A stretch of DNA of 64,000 nucleotides from Paraburkholderia sprentiae WSM5005 (GTDB lineage: Bacteria > Pseudomonadota > Gammaproteobacteria > Burkholderiales > Burkholderiaceae): contig NZ_CP017562.2 in the NCBI RefSeq assembly GCF_001865575.2, forward strand, positions 682,001 through 746,000, given 5' to 3'. Below are positions 16,736-25,611 of the stretch, piece by piece; position 1 is the first letter of the stretch; the number at the start of each line of letters is the position of its first letter. The notes under the pieces were generated by a model. It did not search any database, had not been told where the DNA came from, and saw only the letters and a list, made by a program, of their open reading frames with translations. Both the position numbers and the translations under genes were made by a program.

Positions 16736-17676
16736 TGGACGAAGCGGATGTCTAGCGTGCGCAGGTAAGTCTGCAAGCCTGCATCCTGGATCGGAATCAC
16801 ATAGGCGTTCTCGTTCGTTTCATTGAAATGCGCATGCCAGTGTCCGGGCGGCGTGACGAATGCCATCCCCGCTTCCCAATCGACGCGGGTCGGATTCACG
16901 ATATTGCCATCCCTGTCGAGTTCGGTTCCAACCAGCGTATAGACACCCGGCTTGCCACTGGCGATGAAGTCAAGTGCAATCGATTGGTGCCGGTGCGGCT
17001 TCTGCACCGAGTTGGGTGGCACGATGCCGAACATTGCCCACAACACATGCGTGACCGTGCGCGTCTGCGGAAAGTTGGCGTTGCCCATCAGTACGCTGAT
17101 GCGGTTGCGACGACCTGCGTTCGCTTGTTCCGCGACCGCGCGCAATGCTGCCTGCGCCTCGGCGGCCGGATAGTGTGTCGGCGCAAAGCGCGCATGCACC
17201 CCGGTGGTACCGAGATAGGTGAGCAGTGGCGCGTCATTGACGTAATACAGCGTGGTCGTCGCAGCAGCGGACAGCACAGTGGCATGGCCGCCCGGGAATG
17301 TGAAGAAATCGCCCACCGAAAAGGAGAAGTTCGTTTCGGATTGCTTCACGCTACCCGCTCCGCTAATGACGTAGCAGACCTGCGAGGTCGCATTGGGATC
17401 GAGTGTCAACGCATCGCCCGCATTGATGCGCAGGAAGTTGGCGCTCAAGCCGGGACCCGTCGCGGGACCCGGGCAGCCCAACTCCGCAGACAGGTCGAGC
17501 GGCACGACTCGGGTTGCGCCGTCTGCATAAAGCGATGGCGCAAAGTTACGGAAAGGCACGCGCGAGATGAGCTTCGCACCAATCGGATTGGCGGACGAGG
17601 TGTATTCGAAGTATCGCGCGTCTACCGTGGCGACATTCGGTTCGGTGCAAAGCGCGGGGGATGTCCTGGTCAGCAT
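16732..17676 (-). CDS. Bicupin protein, gentisate-dioxygenase-like
   Basis: This 314-residue protein starts at ATG 17676 behind AAAAGGAG. It has two cupin domains: one at ~85-150 (YVISGAGSVKQSE, GDFFTFPGG) and one at ~220-300 (KPHRHQSIALDFIASGK, FVTPPGHWHAHFNE). The second has the His-x-His and later His residues that bind Fe or Mn. The arrangement resembles ring-cleaving gentisate and 1-hydroxy-2-naphthoate dioxygenases, but no other aromatic-degradation genes are nearby. The enzymatic substrate is unknown. It has no signal peptide. Confidence 0.75.
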   Translation of the reverse strand: MLTRTSPALCTEPNVATVDARYFEYTSSANPIGAKLISRVPFRNFAPSLYADGATRVVPLDLSAELGCPGPATGPGLSANFLRINAGDALTLDPNATSQVCYVISGAGSVKQSETNFSFSVGDFFTFPGGHATVLSAAATTTLYYVNDAPLLTYLGTTGVHARFAPTHYPAAEAQAALRAVAEQANAGRRNRISVLMGNANFPQTRTVTHVLWAMFGIVPPNSVQKPHRHQSIALDFIASGKPGVYTLVGTELDRDGNIVNPTRVDWEAGMAFVTPPGHWHAHFNETNENAYVIPIQDAGLQTYLRTLDIRFVH

Positions 17677-17866
17677 GGTTTTGCTCCTTTTAAGTTTTGA
17701 GGGGGCTTCACGCGGGTCAATTTATGAGGATCCGCGTCCGAAGGCTGACCTGACTTTAGGCGCGTGGCGTTTGCGGCAGAAGTGCCGGACATCGAAATCA
17801 CCTTTGCGCAAAAGGAACACCCTGCGACGGTTTCGAGGCACGGCGGGTTTTTCGTGCCGGGCCGCT

Positions 17867-18004
17867 ATGCAGTTCATCATCGGCCGGGCGGATCCCGTCG
17901 TGAATCCTCTCGATACGATTGCCTACTACGATAAAGTGAACGCCCTTCAAGGCTCCCAGGCGACCACGGACAGCTTTTTCAGGCTGTTCATGGTTCCGGG
18001 AATG
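17867..18004 (+). pseudogene. C-terminal fragment of a tannase/feruloyl esterase
   Basis: This ~46-codon stretch reads FIIGRADPVVNPLDTIAYYD and FFRLFMVPGM. It matches the Asp-containing C-terminal block of the tannase family (HGxxDPVVxPxxTIxYY and FFRLFMVPGMxHC), but the catalytic His is lost after PGM. It has no start and no N-terminal half. The intact tannase at 48.9-50.7 kb has a different sequence in this block, so this is a separate gene. Confidence 0.75.
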
Positions 18005-18014
18005 CGCGACCGAC

Positions 18015-18092
18015 CGACTCAACGCTCTCGCCACCGAGCTGCGTTATTCGCACGGTGTCGCGATCAAGGTGATCACCGCCGACCTGATCGCG
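18015..18092 (+). pseudogene. Fragment of a short-chain dehydrogenase-like gene
   Basis: Directly after the tannase fragment, in another frame, is a readable stretch with LNALATELR and VITADL. This resembles the region between the Rossmann glycine motif and the Asp-x-x-V position of short-chain dehydrogenases. Neither the glycine motif nor the catalytic Tyr-Lys is present. It is short, so the family call is tentative. Confidence 0.4.
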
Positions 18093-18196
18093 TCGGGCCA
18101 CTCGTCGACGCCCGGTATGGCCATGATTTGGGAAAACGCCAACTACCCCCGCTACCGTTGCGTAGCGCATGGACAGCGCAGCCGCACCACGCAGCG

Positions 18197-19651
18197 CTAT
18201 AGCACGCCAACCTCCCGCGCGGTGGCATCGATCGCCGCCTTCGCCTTCGAGACGATTTCGTCGATTTCCGGCCTGCTGATCACGAGCGGCGGCGATAGCA
18301 ACATGCGGTCGCCACTGGCGCGCATGATCAGATTGCCCTCGAAGCACAAATCGCGGCACAACGTACCGACCTCGCCGCCATTCGCAAAGCGCTTGCGCTC
18401 GAGCGGCGCCTCGGCGAGTTGCACGCCCGCGACGAGACCGGCGCCGCTGATCTCGCCAACGATAGGATGACCCGCGAACGTCTCACGCAGCTTGTTCTGA
18501 AAGTACGGACCTGTATCCGCTTTGACGCGCGCGACGATCTTCTCGTCACGCAGCAGTGTCAGATTGGCAAGCGCGACGGCCGCCGCCACCGGATGCCCAG
18601 AGTAGGTGAGACCATGATTGAAATCGCCGTTGTCGATCAACGCAAGCGCGACGCGATCATGTAAGCCAACCGCCCCCATCGGCACATAACCGCTCGTCAG
18701 TCCCTTCGCGAGCGTGATCAGATCCGGCTCGAAGCCGAAGTGCTGATGCGCGAACCATTCGCCGGTTCGGCCGAAGCCGCCGATCACTTCGTCCGCGACG
18801 AGCAGCACGTCGTACTTACGGCAAATCCGCTGGATTTCCGGCCAATAAGTGTCCGCCGGAAAGATCACGCCGCCCGCTCCCTGGAAAGGCTCACCGATAA
18901 ATGCGGCGACATGGTCCGCACCGAGTTCCAGAATCTTCGCTTCGAGCTGCCGCGCGCGCGCCAGCGCGAATTCTTCCGGCGTCTGATCGCTTGTCGCTTC
19001 GCCGAAGAAATAGGGCTGGTCGATATGCACGACGTTCTCGACTTTCGACGGCATCTGTTCATGCATATAAGCCATGCCGCCGAGCGTGCCTGCGGCGATC
19101 GTCGAGCCGTGATAAGCGTTTTTGCGCGCGATGACGAACTTCTTCGCGGGCTGGCGTTGCGTCGCCCAGTATCGATGGACGATGCGCAGCACGGTGTCGG
19201 TCCCTTCCGAGCCGCTGTTGCAGTAGAAAAAGTGATTGAATGGCGCAGGCATCAGTTCGGCAAGCAGCGCGGACAGTTCAATCACCGGCGGATGCGTGGT
19301 CTTGAAGAACGTGTTGTAGTACGGCAGTGCCAGCATCTGCCGGAATGCGGCGTCGGCGAGTTCCTTGCGGCCATAGCCGACCTGCACGCACCAGAGTCCC
19401 GCCATGCCGTCGATCATCTTGTTGCCGTCCGAGTCCCACAGGTACACGCCGTGCGCGTTGACGATCACGCGAGAACCCGCGCGATTGAGCGAGCCCATAT
19501 CCGAGAATGGGTGGATGTGATGCGCGGCATCGAGCGCGCGGAATTCGGCGGTGCTGCGCGATGTGGCTGGCGATGTCAGTGCGTCTATCGTGCCGCCCAA
19601 TGCGGGCGCTCCCTTTTCCGCAAACGTCACTTCTTCGGTCTTATCGCTCAT
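18197..19651 (-). CDS. Class III aminotransferase (putrescine/polyamine type)
   Basis: This 484-residue PLP enzyme starts at ATG 19651 behind GGAGG. It shows the fold-type I layout: GSEGTDTVLRIVHRYW in the PLP-phosphate region, DEVIGGFGRTGEWFAH, and the PLP Lys at 316 (LITLAKGLTSGY). It resembles SpuC-like putrescine or omega-amino acid:pyruvate aminotransferases. It sits 50 bases downstream of a PuuA-like glutamine synthetase in the same direction, a pairing seen in polyamine catabolic loci. Cytosolic. The exact donor amine cannot be decided from sequence. Confidence 0.87.
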   Translation of the reverse strand: MSDKTEEVTFAEKGAPALGGTIDALTSPATSRSTAEFRALDAAHHIHPFSDMGSLNRAGSRVIVNAHGVYLWDSDGNKMIDGMAGLWCVQVGYGRKELADAAFRQMLALPYYNTFFKTTHPPVIELSALLAELMPAPFNHFFYCNSGSEGTDTVLRIVHRYWATQRQPAKKFVIARKNAYHGSTIAAGTLGGMAYMHEQMPSKVENVVHIDQPYFFGEATSDQTPEEFALARARQLEAKILELGADHVAAFIGEPFQGAGGVIFPADTYWPEIQRICRKYDVLLVADEVIGGFGRTGEWFAHQHFGFEPDLITLAKGLTSGYVPMGAVGLHDRVALALIDNGDFNHGLTYSGHPVAAAVALANLTLLRDEKIVARVKADTGPYFQNKLRETFAGHPIVGEISGAGLVAGVQLAEAPLERKRFANGGEVGTLCRDLCFEGNLIMRASGDRMLLSPPLVISRPEIDEIVSKAKAAIDATAREVGVL

Positions 19652-19701
19652 ACTGCCCTCCGAGTTTGCAAAGTTCTCATTGACCGCTTGGCCGGCGGCA
19701 T

Positions 19702-21036
19702 TCAGACGTGAAGTAGCAAATGCCGGCGTTCCCACGAACTGATCACGCGGAAAAACGCTTCGTATTCGGTTTCTTTCAGCGCGAGATACGCGCGGACGAA
19801 CCGCTCGCCGAGTACTTCGGCAATCGGCTCGCATGCACTCATCAACGTCAGGCCTTCTTCGAGATTGCGCGGCAATTGATAGGGCAATGCATAACCGTCG
19901 CTCGCCAGCGGTTCGGTCGCGGCGAGCCGCTGCGTCATGCCCAGGTAGCCCGCCGCCAAAGTCGCGGCAATCGCCAGATACGGATTGCAATCGACACCCG
20001 GAATGCGGTTCTCGATGCGTCGCGCGACCGGTGCCGAATGCGGAACCCGAAAGCCGACCGTGCGATTGTCGTAACCCCATGCGACGTTGATCGGCGCGGC
20101 CATGAAGCGCGACAGGCGCCGGTACGAATTGATGTACGGCGCGAAGATCGGCATCAGCGCCGGCGTGTATTTCTGCAAGCCAGCGATATAGCCGGTGAAA
20201 AGCGACGTCGGTTCGCCATCCGCGGCGGTAAACAGGTTGCGGCCGGTCTCCGCGTCGACGAGGCTCTGATGCATGTGCATTGCCGAGCCCGGTTCGGCTT
20301 CCATCGGTTTCGCCATGAAGGTCGCGTACATCTTGTGACGCAACGCCGCTTCGCGCACAGTGCGCTTGAAAAGAAACACACTGTCCGCGAGTTTGAGCGG
20401 ATCGCCGTGCATGAAATTGATTTCCATCTGCGCGGCACCGACTTCGTGAATCAGCGTGTCGACTTCGAGCTCCTGCACGTCGCAGTACTCGTAGATGTCT
20501 TCGAACAGCGGGTCGAATTCGTTGACCGCTTCGATCGAATACGCCTGGCGTCCGGTTTCCGCACGACCCGTGCGGCCGACCGGCGGTTGCAACGGCAAGT
20601 CGGGGTCGCGATTCATATCGACCAGATAGAACTCGAGCTCCGGCGCGATCACGGCTTTCCAGCCGCGTGCCCTGTAAAGATCGAGCACGCGGCGCAACAC
20701 GCAGCGCGGCGAGATTTCGAGCGGAGTGCCGTCGAAATGAACGCAGTCGTGAATCACCTGCGCAGTCGGGTCGACCGCCCACGGAATCATCCGGATCGTG
20801 CTCGCGTCGGGTACGCACACCATGTCGGGGTCGGTGACGCCGGTCAGCGAATCGATTGGCGGATAGTCGCCCGTCACGGTCTGAATCATCACCGCCTGCG
20901 GCAACCGCATCGATTCCCCCGATTCGAACTTGCTGCGCGGAATGATCTTGCCGCGGGCGATGCCGGCCATGTCCGGAATGATGGCTTCGATTTCGGTGAC
21001 GCGATGCTTTTTCAGAAATTCGTCGATGTCATGCAT
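19702..21036 (-). CDS. Glutamine synthetase family protein (gamma-glutamylpolyamine synthetase type)
   Basis: This 444-residue protein starts at ATG 21036 (MHDIDEFL). It has the GS beta-grasp N-terminus and catalytic domain, with PELEFYLV and EVGAAQMEINF in the metal site, MHMHQSL in the ATP/glutamate region, and SAPVARRIENRIPGVDCNPY near the end. Length and sequence fit the PuuA/SpuI-type enzymes that attach glutamate to putrescine or other amines rather than biosynthetic GlnA. The following aminotransferase gene supports polyamine use. An upstream Met in the same frame is possible but has no better RBS. Confidence 0.87.
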   Translation of the reverse strand: MHDIDEFLKKHRVTEIEAIIPDMAGIARGKIIPRSKFESGESMRLPQAVMIQTVTGDYPPIDSLTGVTDPDMVCVPDASTIRMIPWAVDPTAQVIHDCVHFDGTPLEISPRCVLRRVLDLYRARGWKAVIAPELEFYLVDMNRDPDLPLQPPVGRTGRAETGRQAYSIEAVNEFDPLFEDIYEYCDVQELEVDTLIHEVGAAQMEINFMHGDPLKLADSVFLFKRTVREAALRHKMYATFMAKPMEAEPGSAMHMHQSLVDAETGRNLFTAADGEPTSLFTGYIAGLQKYTPALMPIFAPYINSYRRLSRFMAAPINVAWGYDNRTVGFRVPHSAPVARRIENRIPGVDCNPYLAIAATLAAGYLGMTQRLAATEPLASDGYALPYQLPRNLEEGLTLMSACEPIAEVLGERFVRAYLALKETEYEAFFRVISSWERRHLLLHV

Positions 21037-21761
21037 GATTGTGTTCTCTGTTTTGACGAGGGGTTTGATCCGCATAACGGACGGACGTGTCGATCCCACG
21101 CGCACATCGGATGAGCGGCGTTAAACAGGGCGCGCGGCGATATGGGAAAACGCAAAGGCGAGTCGACGCCAAAGCGAATCCGCGCGATCACGCGCAGCGC
21201 TTTTTCGATTGGAAGCGGTTCGATCGAATCCGCCGCGATGCGCGGCAATCGGTCAGCGCCGCGCGGACGCGAGCAGACAGCTCGCGGAAAACGCGTGCAA
21301 ACAGATGCAGCGAGCAGCGAAAAGAGACTAAAGAAGAGAGGCGCTACGGCAGCAGCGAAGCGACTTCGTCTGTGCGCACCGCGATGAACGCGCGTGCGGA
21401 GAGGACGTTGCGACGTCGAACGCAACGACGCGACAGGACTGTGATGACGGACAGAAAGCGGCTAAACGCAAGGCTGCCGTTGCTGCCGTCGGCGTTGGCA
21501 CCGTCAGCGCAAGTACAACGCGCCTGACTGCAATTCCAATTCACCAAAGGGCCTCGGACTCTCACGATGACACTCGACTGGCGTAGTTGAGGGTATTGAA
21601 CGGCCGGTTTCGATTTCCGCAGCGGACATTCAAGAAACAGGACACGGGTCGATCCAAAGGAAGCGATACTGACGGTACGAACCGACTTCGCAGCGCCGCT
21701 AATGCGATCGCCCAATAGCAAGCATAGACGAGCTGAACACGCCGTCAATTCGTTTTTTCGA
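21037..21761. other. Long intergenic region upstream of glutamine synthetase gene
   Basis: This is 725 bases without a supported gene. Several reading frames are open, but their composition (long Arg/Ser runs) marks them as chance frames of GC-rich DNA. It probably carries the promoter of the glutamine synthetase-aminotransferase pair; no clear operator was seen. Confidence 0.5.
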
Positions 21762-22184
21762 TTACGGCAAAGCATCCTCGGACGGATCATATGGAACGAC
21801 CCGCTCGTGTTCGTCCGCGTGGTTGCGCGCGACGATCGCGCGCGCCGCGACGTTCGCGTCCAGATTGAATGGCTGATGCGGCACGCCTGGCGGAATAAAC
21901 AGGAAGTCGCCCGGCTCGGTGATGACCGACTCGCGCAGGCCCGGGCCATAGCGCGTCTCGATCTTGCCTTCGAGCATATAGATCGCGGTCTCATAGTCGG
22001 CGTGATAGTGCGGCTGCGCATGGCCGCCAGGCGGGACCACGACCATGTACATCGACAGGCCGGCGGCGCCGGCGGTGCCCGCCGAAATGCCGACGAAGTA
22101 GGGCAGCCGCTGGCTCGTCGCCATTTCCCGGTCCGGGCGCACCTTGACCACTGAGGCGCGTGCGTCGTGCGTAACGTTTGACAT
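21762..22184 (-). CDS. Single-domain cupin protein
   Basis: This 140-residue protein starts at ATG 22184 behind AAAGGAG. A single cupin barrel is clear: PPGGHAQPHYHADYETAIYMLEGKIETRYG (motif 1, with two His and Glu) and PGDFLFIPPGVPHQPFN (motif 2, with the last His). These four residues bind a metal. Such small cupins act as regulators, isomerases or dioxygenases; no substrate can be named. It points the same way as the glutamine synthetase gene but is 725 bases away. Confidence 0.82.
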   Translation of the reverse strand: MSNVTHDARASVVKVRPDREMATSQRLPYFVGISAGTAGAAGLSMYMVVVPPGGHAQPHYHADYETAIYMLEGKIETRYGPGLRESVITEPGDFLFIPPGVPHQPFNLDANVAARAIVARNHADEHERVVPYDPSEDALP

Positions 22185-22362
22185 GGTCGCTCCTTTCGTC
22201 GCCGCCGTGCGGGGCGGCTTCACGCATGCCGAACTGAAAGTCTAGACCATACCGGCGGCAATATCGGACCTGATCGAGCAGGCGTGATGAAGCGCGGGCG
22301 GCCGCGAAAACGCGTTGCTACAATGGTCGGCATACCCCCGACAGAGATCTCGGAGACAGCGC

Positions 22363-22968
22363 ATGGCTATGCTTGAGCCCATCAGCCGCTACCCGGTTCC
22401 CGAACCGAGCGAGTGGCCCGAAGACATCAGCGCCCGCATTCTCGAGGTGCAGCAAAAAGCGGGTTTCGTGCCGAACGTGTTTCTGACGCTCGCGCATCGG
22501 CCCGACGAATTCCGTGCGTTCTTCGCTTATCACGATGCGTTGATGCTGAAAGAGGGCGGTCTTACGAAAGGCGAGCGCGAGATGATCGTGGTCGCGACGA
22601 GCGCGCTCAACGATTGCCTTTACTGCGTGGTCGCGCACGGCGCGATTCTGCGCATCTACGAAAAAGCGCCGCTGCTCGCCGACCAGGTCGCGGTCAATCA
22701 TCGCAAGGCCGACATCACCGAGCGCCAGAAAGCGATGCTCGATTTCGCGCTGAAGGTGTGCCGCGCCTCCGGCACGGTCGACGAAGAAGATTTCCAGACG
22801 CTGCGCGGCCACGGCTTCACCGACGAAGACATCTGGGACATCGCGGCCATCACCGCGTTTTTCGGGCTGTCGAACCGGATGGCGAACGTGATTTCGATGC
22901 GTCCGAACGACGAGTTCTATCTGATGGGGCGTGTGCCGAAAGCCGCGGCGGATACGCCGACCAAGTAG
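22363..22968 (+). CDS. Peroxidase-related CMD/AhpD-like protein
   Basis: This 201-residue all-helical protein starts at ATG 22363 behind CGGAGA. It contains the carboxymuconolactone-decarboxylase fold with the redox motif of AhpD relatives: Cys-x-x-Cys-x-x-x-His (CLYCVVAHG, near residue 87-95) after TKGEREMIVVATSA. Proteins of this length are annotated as uncharacterised peroxidase-related enzymes and are likely cytosolic thiol peroxidase partners. It is divergent from the cupin gene, with no operon partner. Confidence 0.85.
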   Translation: MAMLEPISRYPVPEPSEWPEDISARILEVQQKAGFVPNVFLTLAHRPDEFRAFFAYHDALMLKEGGLTKGEREMIVVATSALNDCLYCVVAHGAILRIYEKAPLLADQVAVNHRKADITERQKAMLDFALKVCRASGTVDEEDFQTLRGHGFTDEDIWDIAAITAFFGLSNRMANVISMRPNDEFYLMGRVPKAAADTPTK

Positions 22969-23010
22969 CCGCAAGGGGAGCGGCTTCGGCATTCCGATCG
23001 GCAATTTGCT

Positions 23011-24288
23011 TCACGCCTGCGCGGGGCCGGATGAACGCAGTGCAGGCGTCGTCACCACCGTGTCGTCGATCGGGAAATGCAGCAGTGCCGCGATCAATCC
23101 CGCCGCGACCGTCGCTACCCAAAGCAGTGAATAAGAGCCGGTCAGATCGAACACGAGGCCGCCGAGCCACGCGCCGAGAAACGAGCCGATCTGATGGCTC
23201 AGAAAGCACAGGCCGAACAGGCTGCCCAGATGACGCGTGCCGAACACCTTGGCGACGAGCCCGCTCGTCAGCGGTACGGTGCCGAGCCACGTGAGGCCCA
23301 TCACGGCCGCGAAAATCACCACGGAAACAGGGCTTTTCGGCAGCGCGAAGAACGCGGCGATCGTTGCGCTGCGAATCAGATAAAGCCAGCCGAGCACGTG
23401 ATGCTGCCGGTACCGGCCGCCGAGCCAACCGCATGCCCAACTGCCCGCCATGTTGAACAGACCGATCAGCGCAAGCGCGGTGGCGCCCAGCCCGATCGGC
23501 ATATGACACAGCGTCAGATACTCGGGCAGATGCGTCGCGATGAACGCGAGCTGGAAGCCGCAGGTGAAGAAACCGAGCGTCAGCAGGCGGTAGCCGCGAT
23601 GGCGCGTCGCTTGTGACAGAACCTCGCGCAGCGGCGCCGGTGGCGTGTCCGCGAAGCCGGCCTGAGCCGCCGAATTCTGCGCGCGCCGGTCGAGCACGAT
23701 GCCGAGCGGCGCGATCAGCAGCATCAGGAAAGCGAGCACGAACAGCGATGTCGCGATGCCCGCGTGCAGCCGGACGCCTTGCACGAGCGGCACCATCAGC
23801 ACCTGTCCGGCGGAGCCGCCGGCGCTGACGAGCCCCATCGCGACGCTGCGCTTGTGCGGCGACGCAATGCGGCCGACCGCCGGCAGCACCACGCCGAAGG
23901 TCGTGCAGCTCACGCCGATGCCGACCAGCAGTCCCATGCCGATGACGAGCAGCGCGCCGCTGGGCGCGATCGCCGACAGCGCGAGGCCGGCCGCGAACGT
24001 CGACGCCCCGAACGCGACGACCGGCGCCGAGCCGTAGCGATCCGCGGCCGCGCCCGCGAACGGCTGCGCGAAGCCCCACACGAGGTTGTGCAGCGCGATC
24101 GCGAACGCAATCAGCGTGACCGGCAGACCGCGGTCGAACGAGAACGGGCCGATGAAAAGGCCGAAGGTCTGGCGGATGCCCATCGCGGCGCTGAGGATCA
24201 GCGCACCTGCGACGATGACGAGCGTCGTGGTGGCGGTCGTCGCCGGAGCGGGAGCGGGAACGGATTGCTTGCTGCGGGTGGTCGACAT
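23011..24288 (-). CDS. MFS transporter
   Basis: This 425-residue, twelve-helix carrier starts at ATG 24288 behind AGGAGA. The TM2-TM3 loop has GAAADRYGSAPVVAFG and the sequence begins TTTLVIVAGALILSAAMGIRQTFGLF, as in the YbfB/OxlT-like MFS group (monocarboxylate- or cyanate-like porters). It lies 96 bases downstream of a LysR gene in the same direction, so the LysR may control it. The transported substance is unknown. Confidence 0.85.
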   Translation of the reverse strand: MSTTRSKQSVPAPAPATTATTTLVIVAGALILSAAMGIRQTFGLFIGPFSFDRGLPVTLIAFAIALHNLVWGFAQPFAGAAADRYGSAPVVAFGASTFAAGLALSAIAPSGALLVIGMGLLVGIGVSCTTFGVVLPAVGRIASPHKRSVAMGLVSAGGSAGQVLMVPLVQGVRLHAGIATSLFVLAFLMLLIAPLGIVLDRRAQNSAAQAGFADTPPAPLREVLSQATRHRGYRLLTLGFFTCGFQLAFIATHLPEYLTLCHMPIGLGATALALIGLFNMAGSWACGWLGGRYRQHHVLGWLYLIRSATIAAFFALPKSPVSVVIFAAVMGLTWLGTVPLTSGLVAKVFGTRHLGSLFGLCFLSHQIGSFLGAWLGGLVFDLTGSYSLLWVATVAAGLIAALLHFPIDDTVVTTPALRSSGPAQA

Positions 24289-24384
24289 GGCGGCTTCTCC
24301 TAGGCCACCATCGTCGCAGCCCACCGCGCAGCCGGCAAAGGAAAAGATTTCGCTATCAGGTGAGCGCGGCTCATCTGTGCGTTT

Positions 24385-25317
24385 CTACGTGGTCGTCGGC
24401 GCCGCGTCGGCATGGGTGTCCAAGCGTGTCGCCTCGTCGACGAGCCAGCCCTTGAAATCGGCCAGTTCGGGCCGTTGGATTGCGCTGTCCGCATGCTCCG
24501 CGCTGACCAACCAGTAGGCGGTGCTCGCTGTGACGGTCTGCTTGCAAGCCTCGACCAGCGCGCCGCTCGCCAGATCGCCGTCGACCAGCGGCTTGCGGCC
24601 GAGCGCGACGCCGAGGCCCATGCTGGCCGCCTCGAAGGCGAGCTGGATCGTGTCGACGTGCAAGCCGCCGCTCGTATCGATGCCGGCGCTGCCGGTTGCC
24701 TCGAGCCACGCCTGCCAGTCTTCGCTCGCGGCGTTGACGTGAATCAGCGTCGCGCGTTGCAGGTCCGGGACGCCACGCTCGTCACGCAGCGTGGCCAGAT
24801 ACGCCGGGCTGCACACGGGCACGAAGCGCTCCCCGAACAGGCGTGTCCACGCGCTGCCGGCGACCGGTGCGCGGCTCATGCGAATCGCGAAATCGAAGCC
24901 GTCGACCGGAAAGCCCACCTGGCGATGCGACGTATCCACGCTGACGTCTAGGTTCGGCCAGCGCGCGCGAAAACCGGCGAGGCGCGGCAGCAGCCAGCGC
25001 GACGCGAAGGTGGGCGCGCAACTGAGCGCAATTGGCCGATCCGCGCGATGATTGGGCAGACGCTGCGTGCCGATCGCAATCAGCGAAAACGCCTCGGAGA
25101 CGTACGACAGATAATCCACGCCAATCGCCGTCAGCGAGATGCCGCGCGGCTCGCGGATGAACAGCGCGACGCCGAGCGCCTGCTCGAGTCCGACGATGCC
25201 ATGGCTGATTGCGCTCGGCGTGACGTTCAGCTCGGCGGCGGCGAGCTTGAAACTTTGATGCCTGCCGGCCGCTTCGAAAAAACGAAGCGCGGGCAGAGGT
25301 GGCAGACGAAGCGGCAT
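24385..25317 (-). CDS. LysR family transcriptional regulator (GcvA-like)
   Basis: This 310-residue regulator starts at ATG 25317 (MPLRLPPLPALRFFEAAGRH). The HTH covers residues ~10-65 (FKLAAAELNVTPSAISHGIVGLEQALG) and the effector domain ~90-300. The N-terminal signature (LPALRFFEAAGR) is typical of the GcvA-like LysR subgroup. It is divergent from the DUF899 gene, with a perfect inverted repeat in the shared region that fits a LysR operator, and it also precedes the MFS gene. Confidence 0.88.
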   Translation of the reverse strand: MPLRLPPLPALRFFEAAGRHQSFKLAAAELNVTPSAISHGIVGLEQALGVALFIREPRGISLTAIGVDYLSYVSEAFSLIAIGTQRLPNHRADRPIALSCAPTFASRWLLPRLAGFRARWPNLDVSVDTSHRQVGFPVDGFDFAIRMSRAPVAGSAWTRLFGERFVPVCSPAYLATLRDERGVPDLQRATLIHVNAASEDWQAWLEATGSAGIDTSGGLHVDTIQLAFEAASMGLGVALGRKPLVDGDLASGALVEACKQTVTASTAYWLVSAEHADSAIQRPELADFKGWLVDEATRLDTHADAAPTTT

Positions 25318-25407
25318 GTGCGTTCCCCATGGCGGCCGCGTGGTGCGTGGACGCACGCGCCGCGTGGTGTTGGCGGGTGTGATGGGCGTGACGGCGAGTC
25401 ATGCGGT

Positions 25408-25422
25408 GCAAGCATAGCTTGC
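25408..25422. promoter_or_regulatory. Candidate LysR operator (perfect inverted repeat)
   Basis: GCAAGC-ATA-GCTTGC is a perfect inverted repeat in the intergenic region between the divergent LysR and DUF899 genes. It lies 91 bases from the LysR start and 190 from the DUF899 start. LysR proteins bind short, interrupted dyads in such divergent regions. Binding is inferred. Confidence 0.45.
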
Positions 25423-25611
25423 GGTGGCGCCTGGCGAGTGCGTCGCCAACTGCTGGCAAAACCGCCTTGACGAACCGCGGCGCACGATTCATCGCGAGGC
25501 CTGTCGATTTTCCGCCGCCTCATTCGTCGTCGCTACAGGAAGGGCGGGAAGTGCAGTCGGCCGCCCGTCTTCCGTCCGTTTTGCTCACGATTTCTCACCA
25601 GGAGATGGCTG

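Larger units (their letters stand above)
17677..18196. other. Gene-fragment zone upstream of the bicupin
   Basis: About 520 bases carry no intact gene but hold a tannase fragment and a dehydrogenase fragment in different frames. The left 170 bases are the presumed bicupin promoter and show nothing distinctive. Confidence 0.6.

Noticed and set aside
21087-21527. Long plus-strand reading frame in the gap upstream of the glutamine synthetase gene
   Set aside because: Its composition is Arg/Ser-rich with no RBS and no family resemblance, as expected from chance frames in GC-rich DNA.
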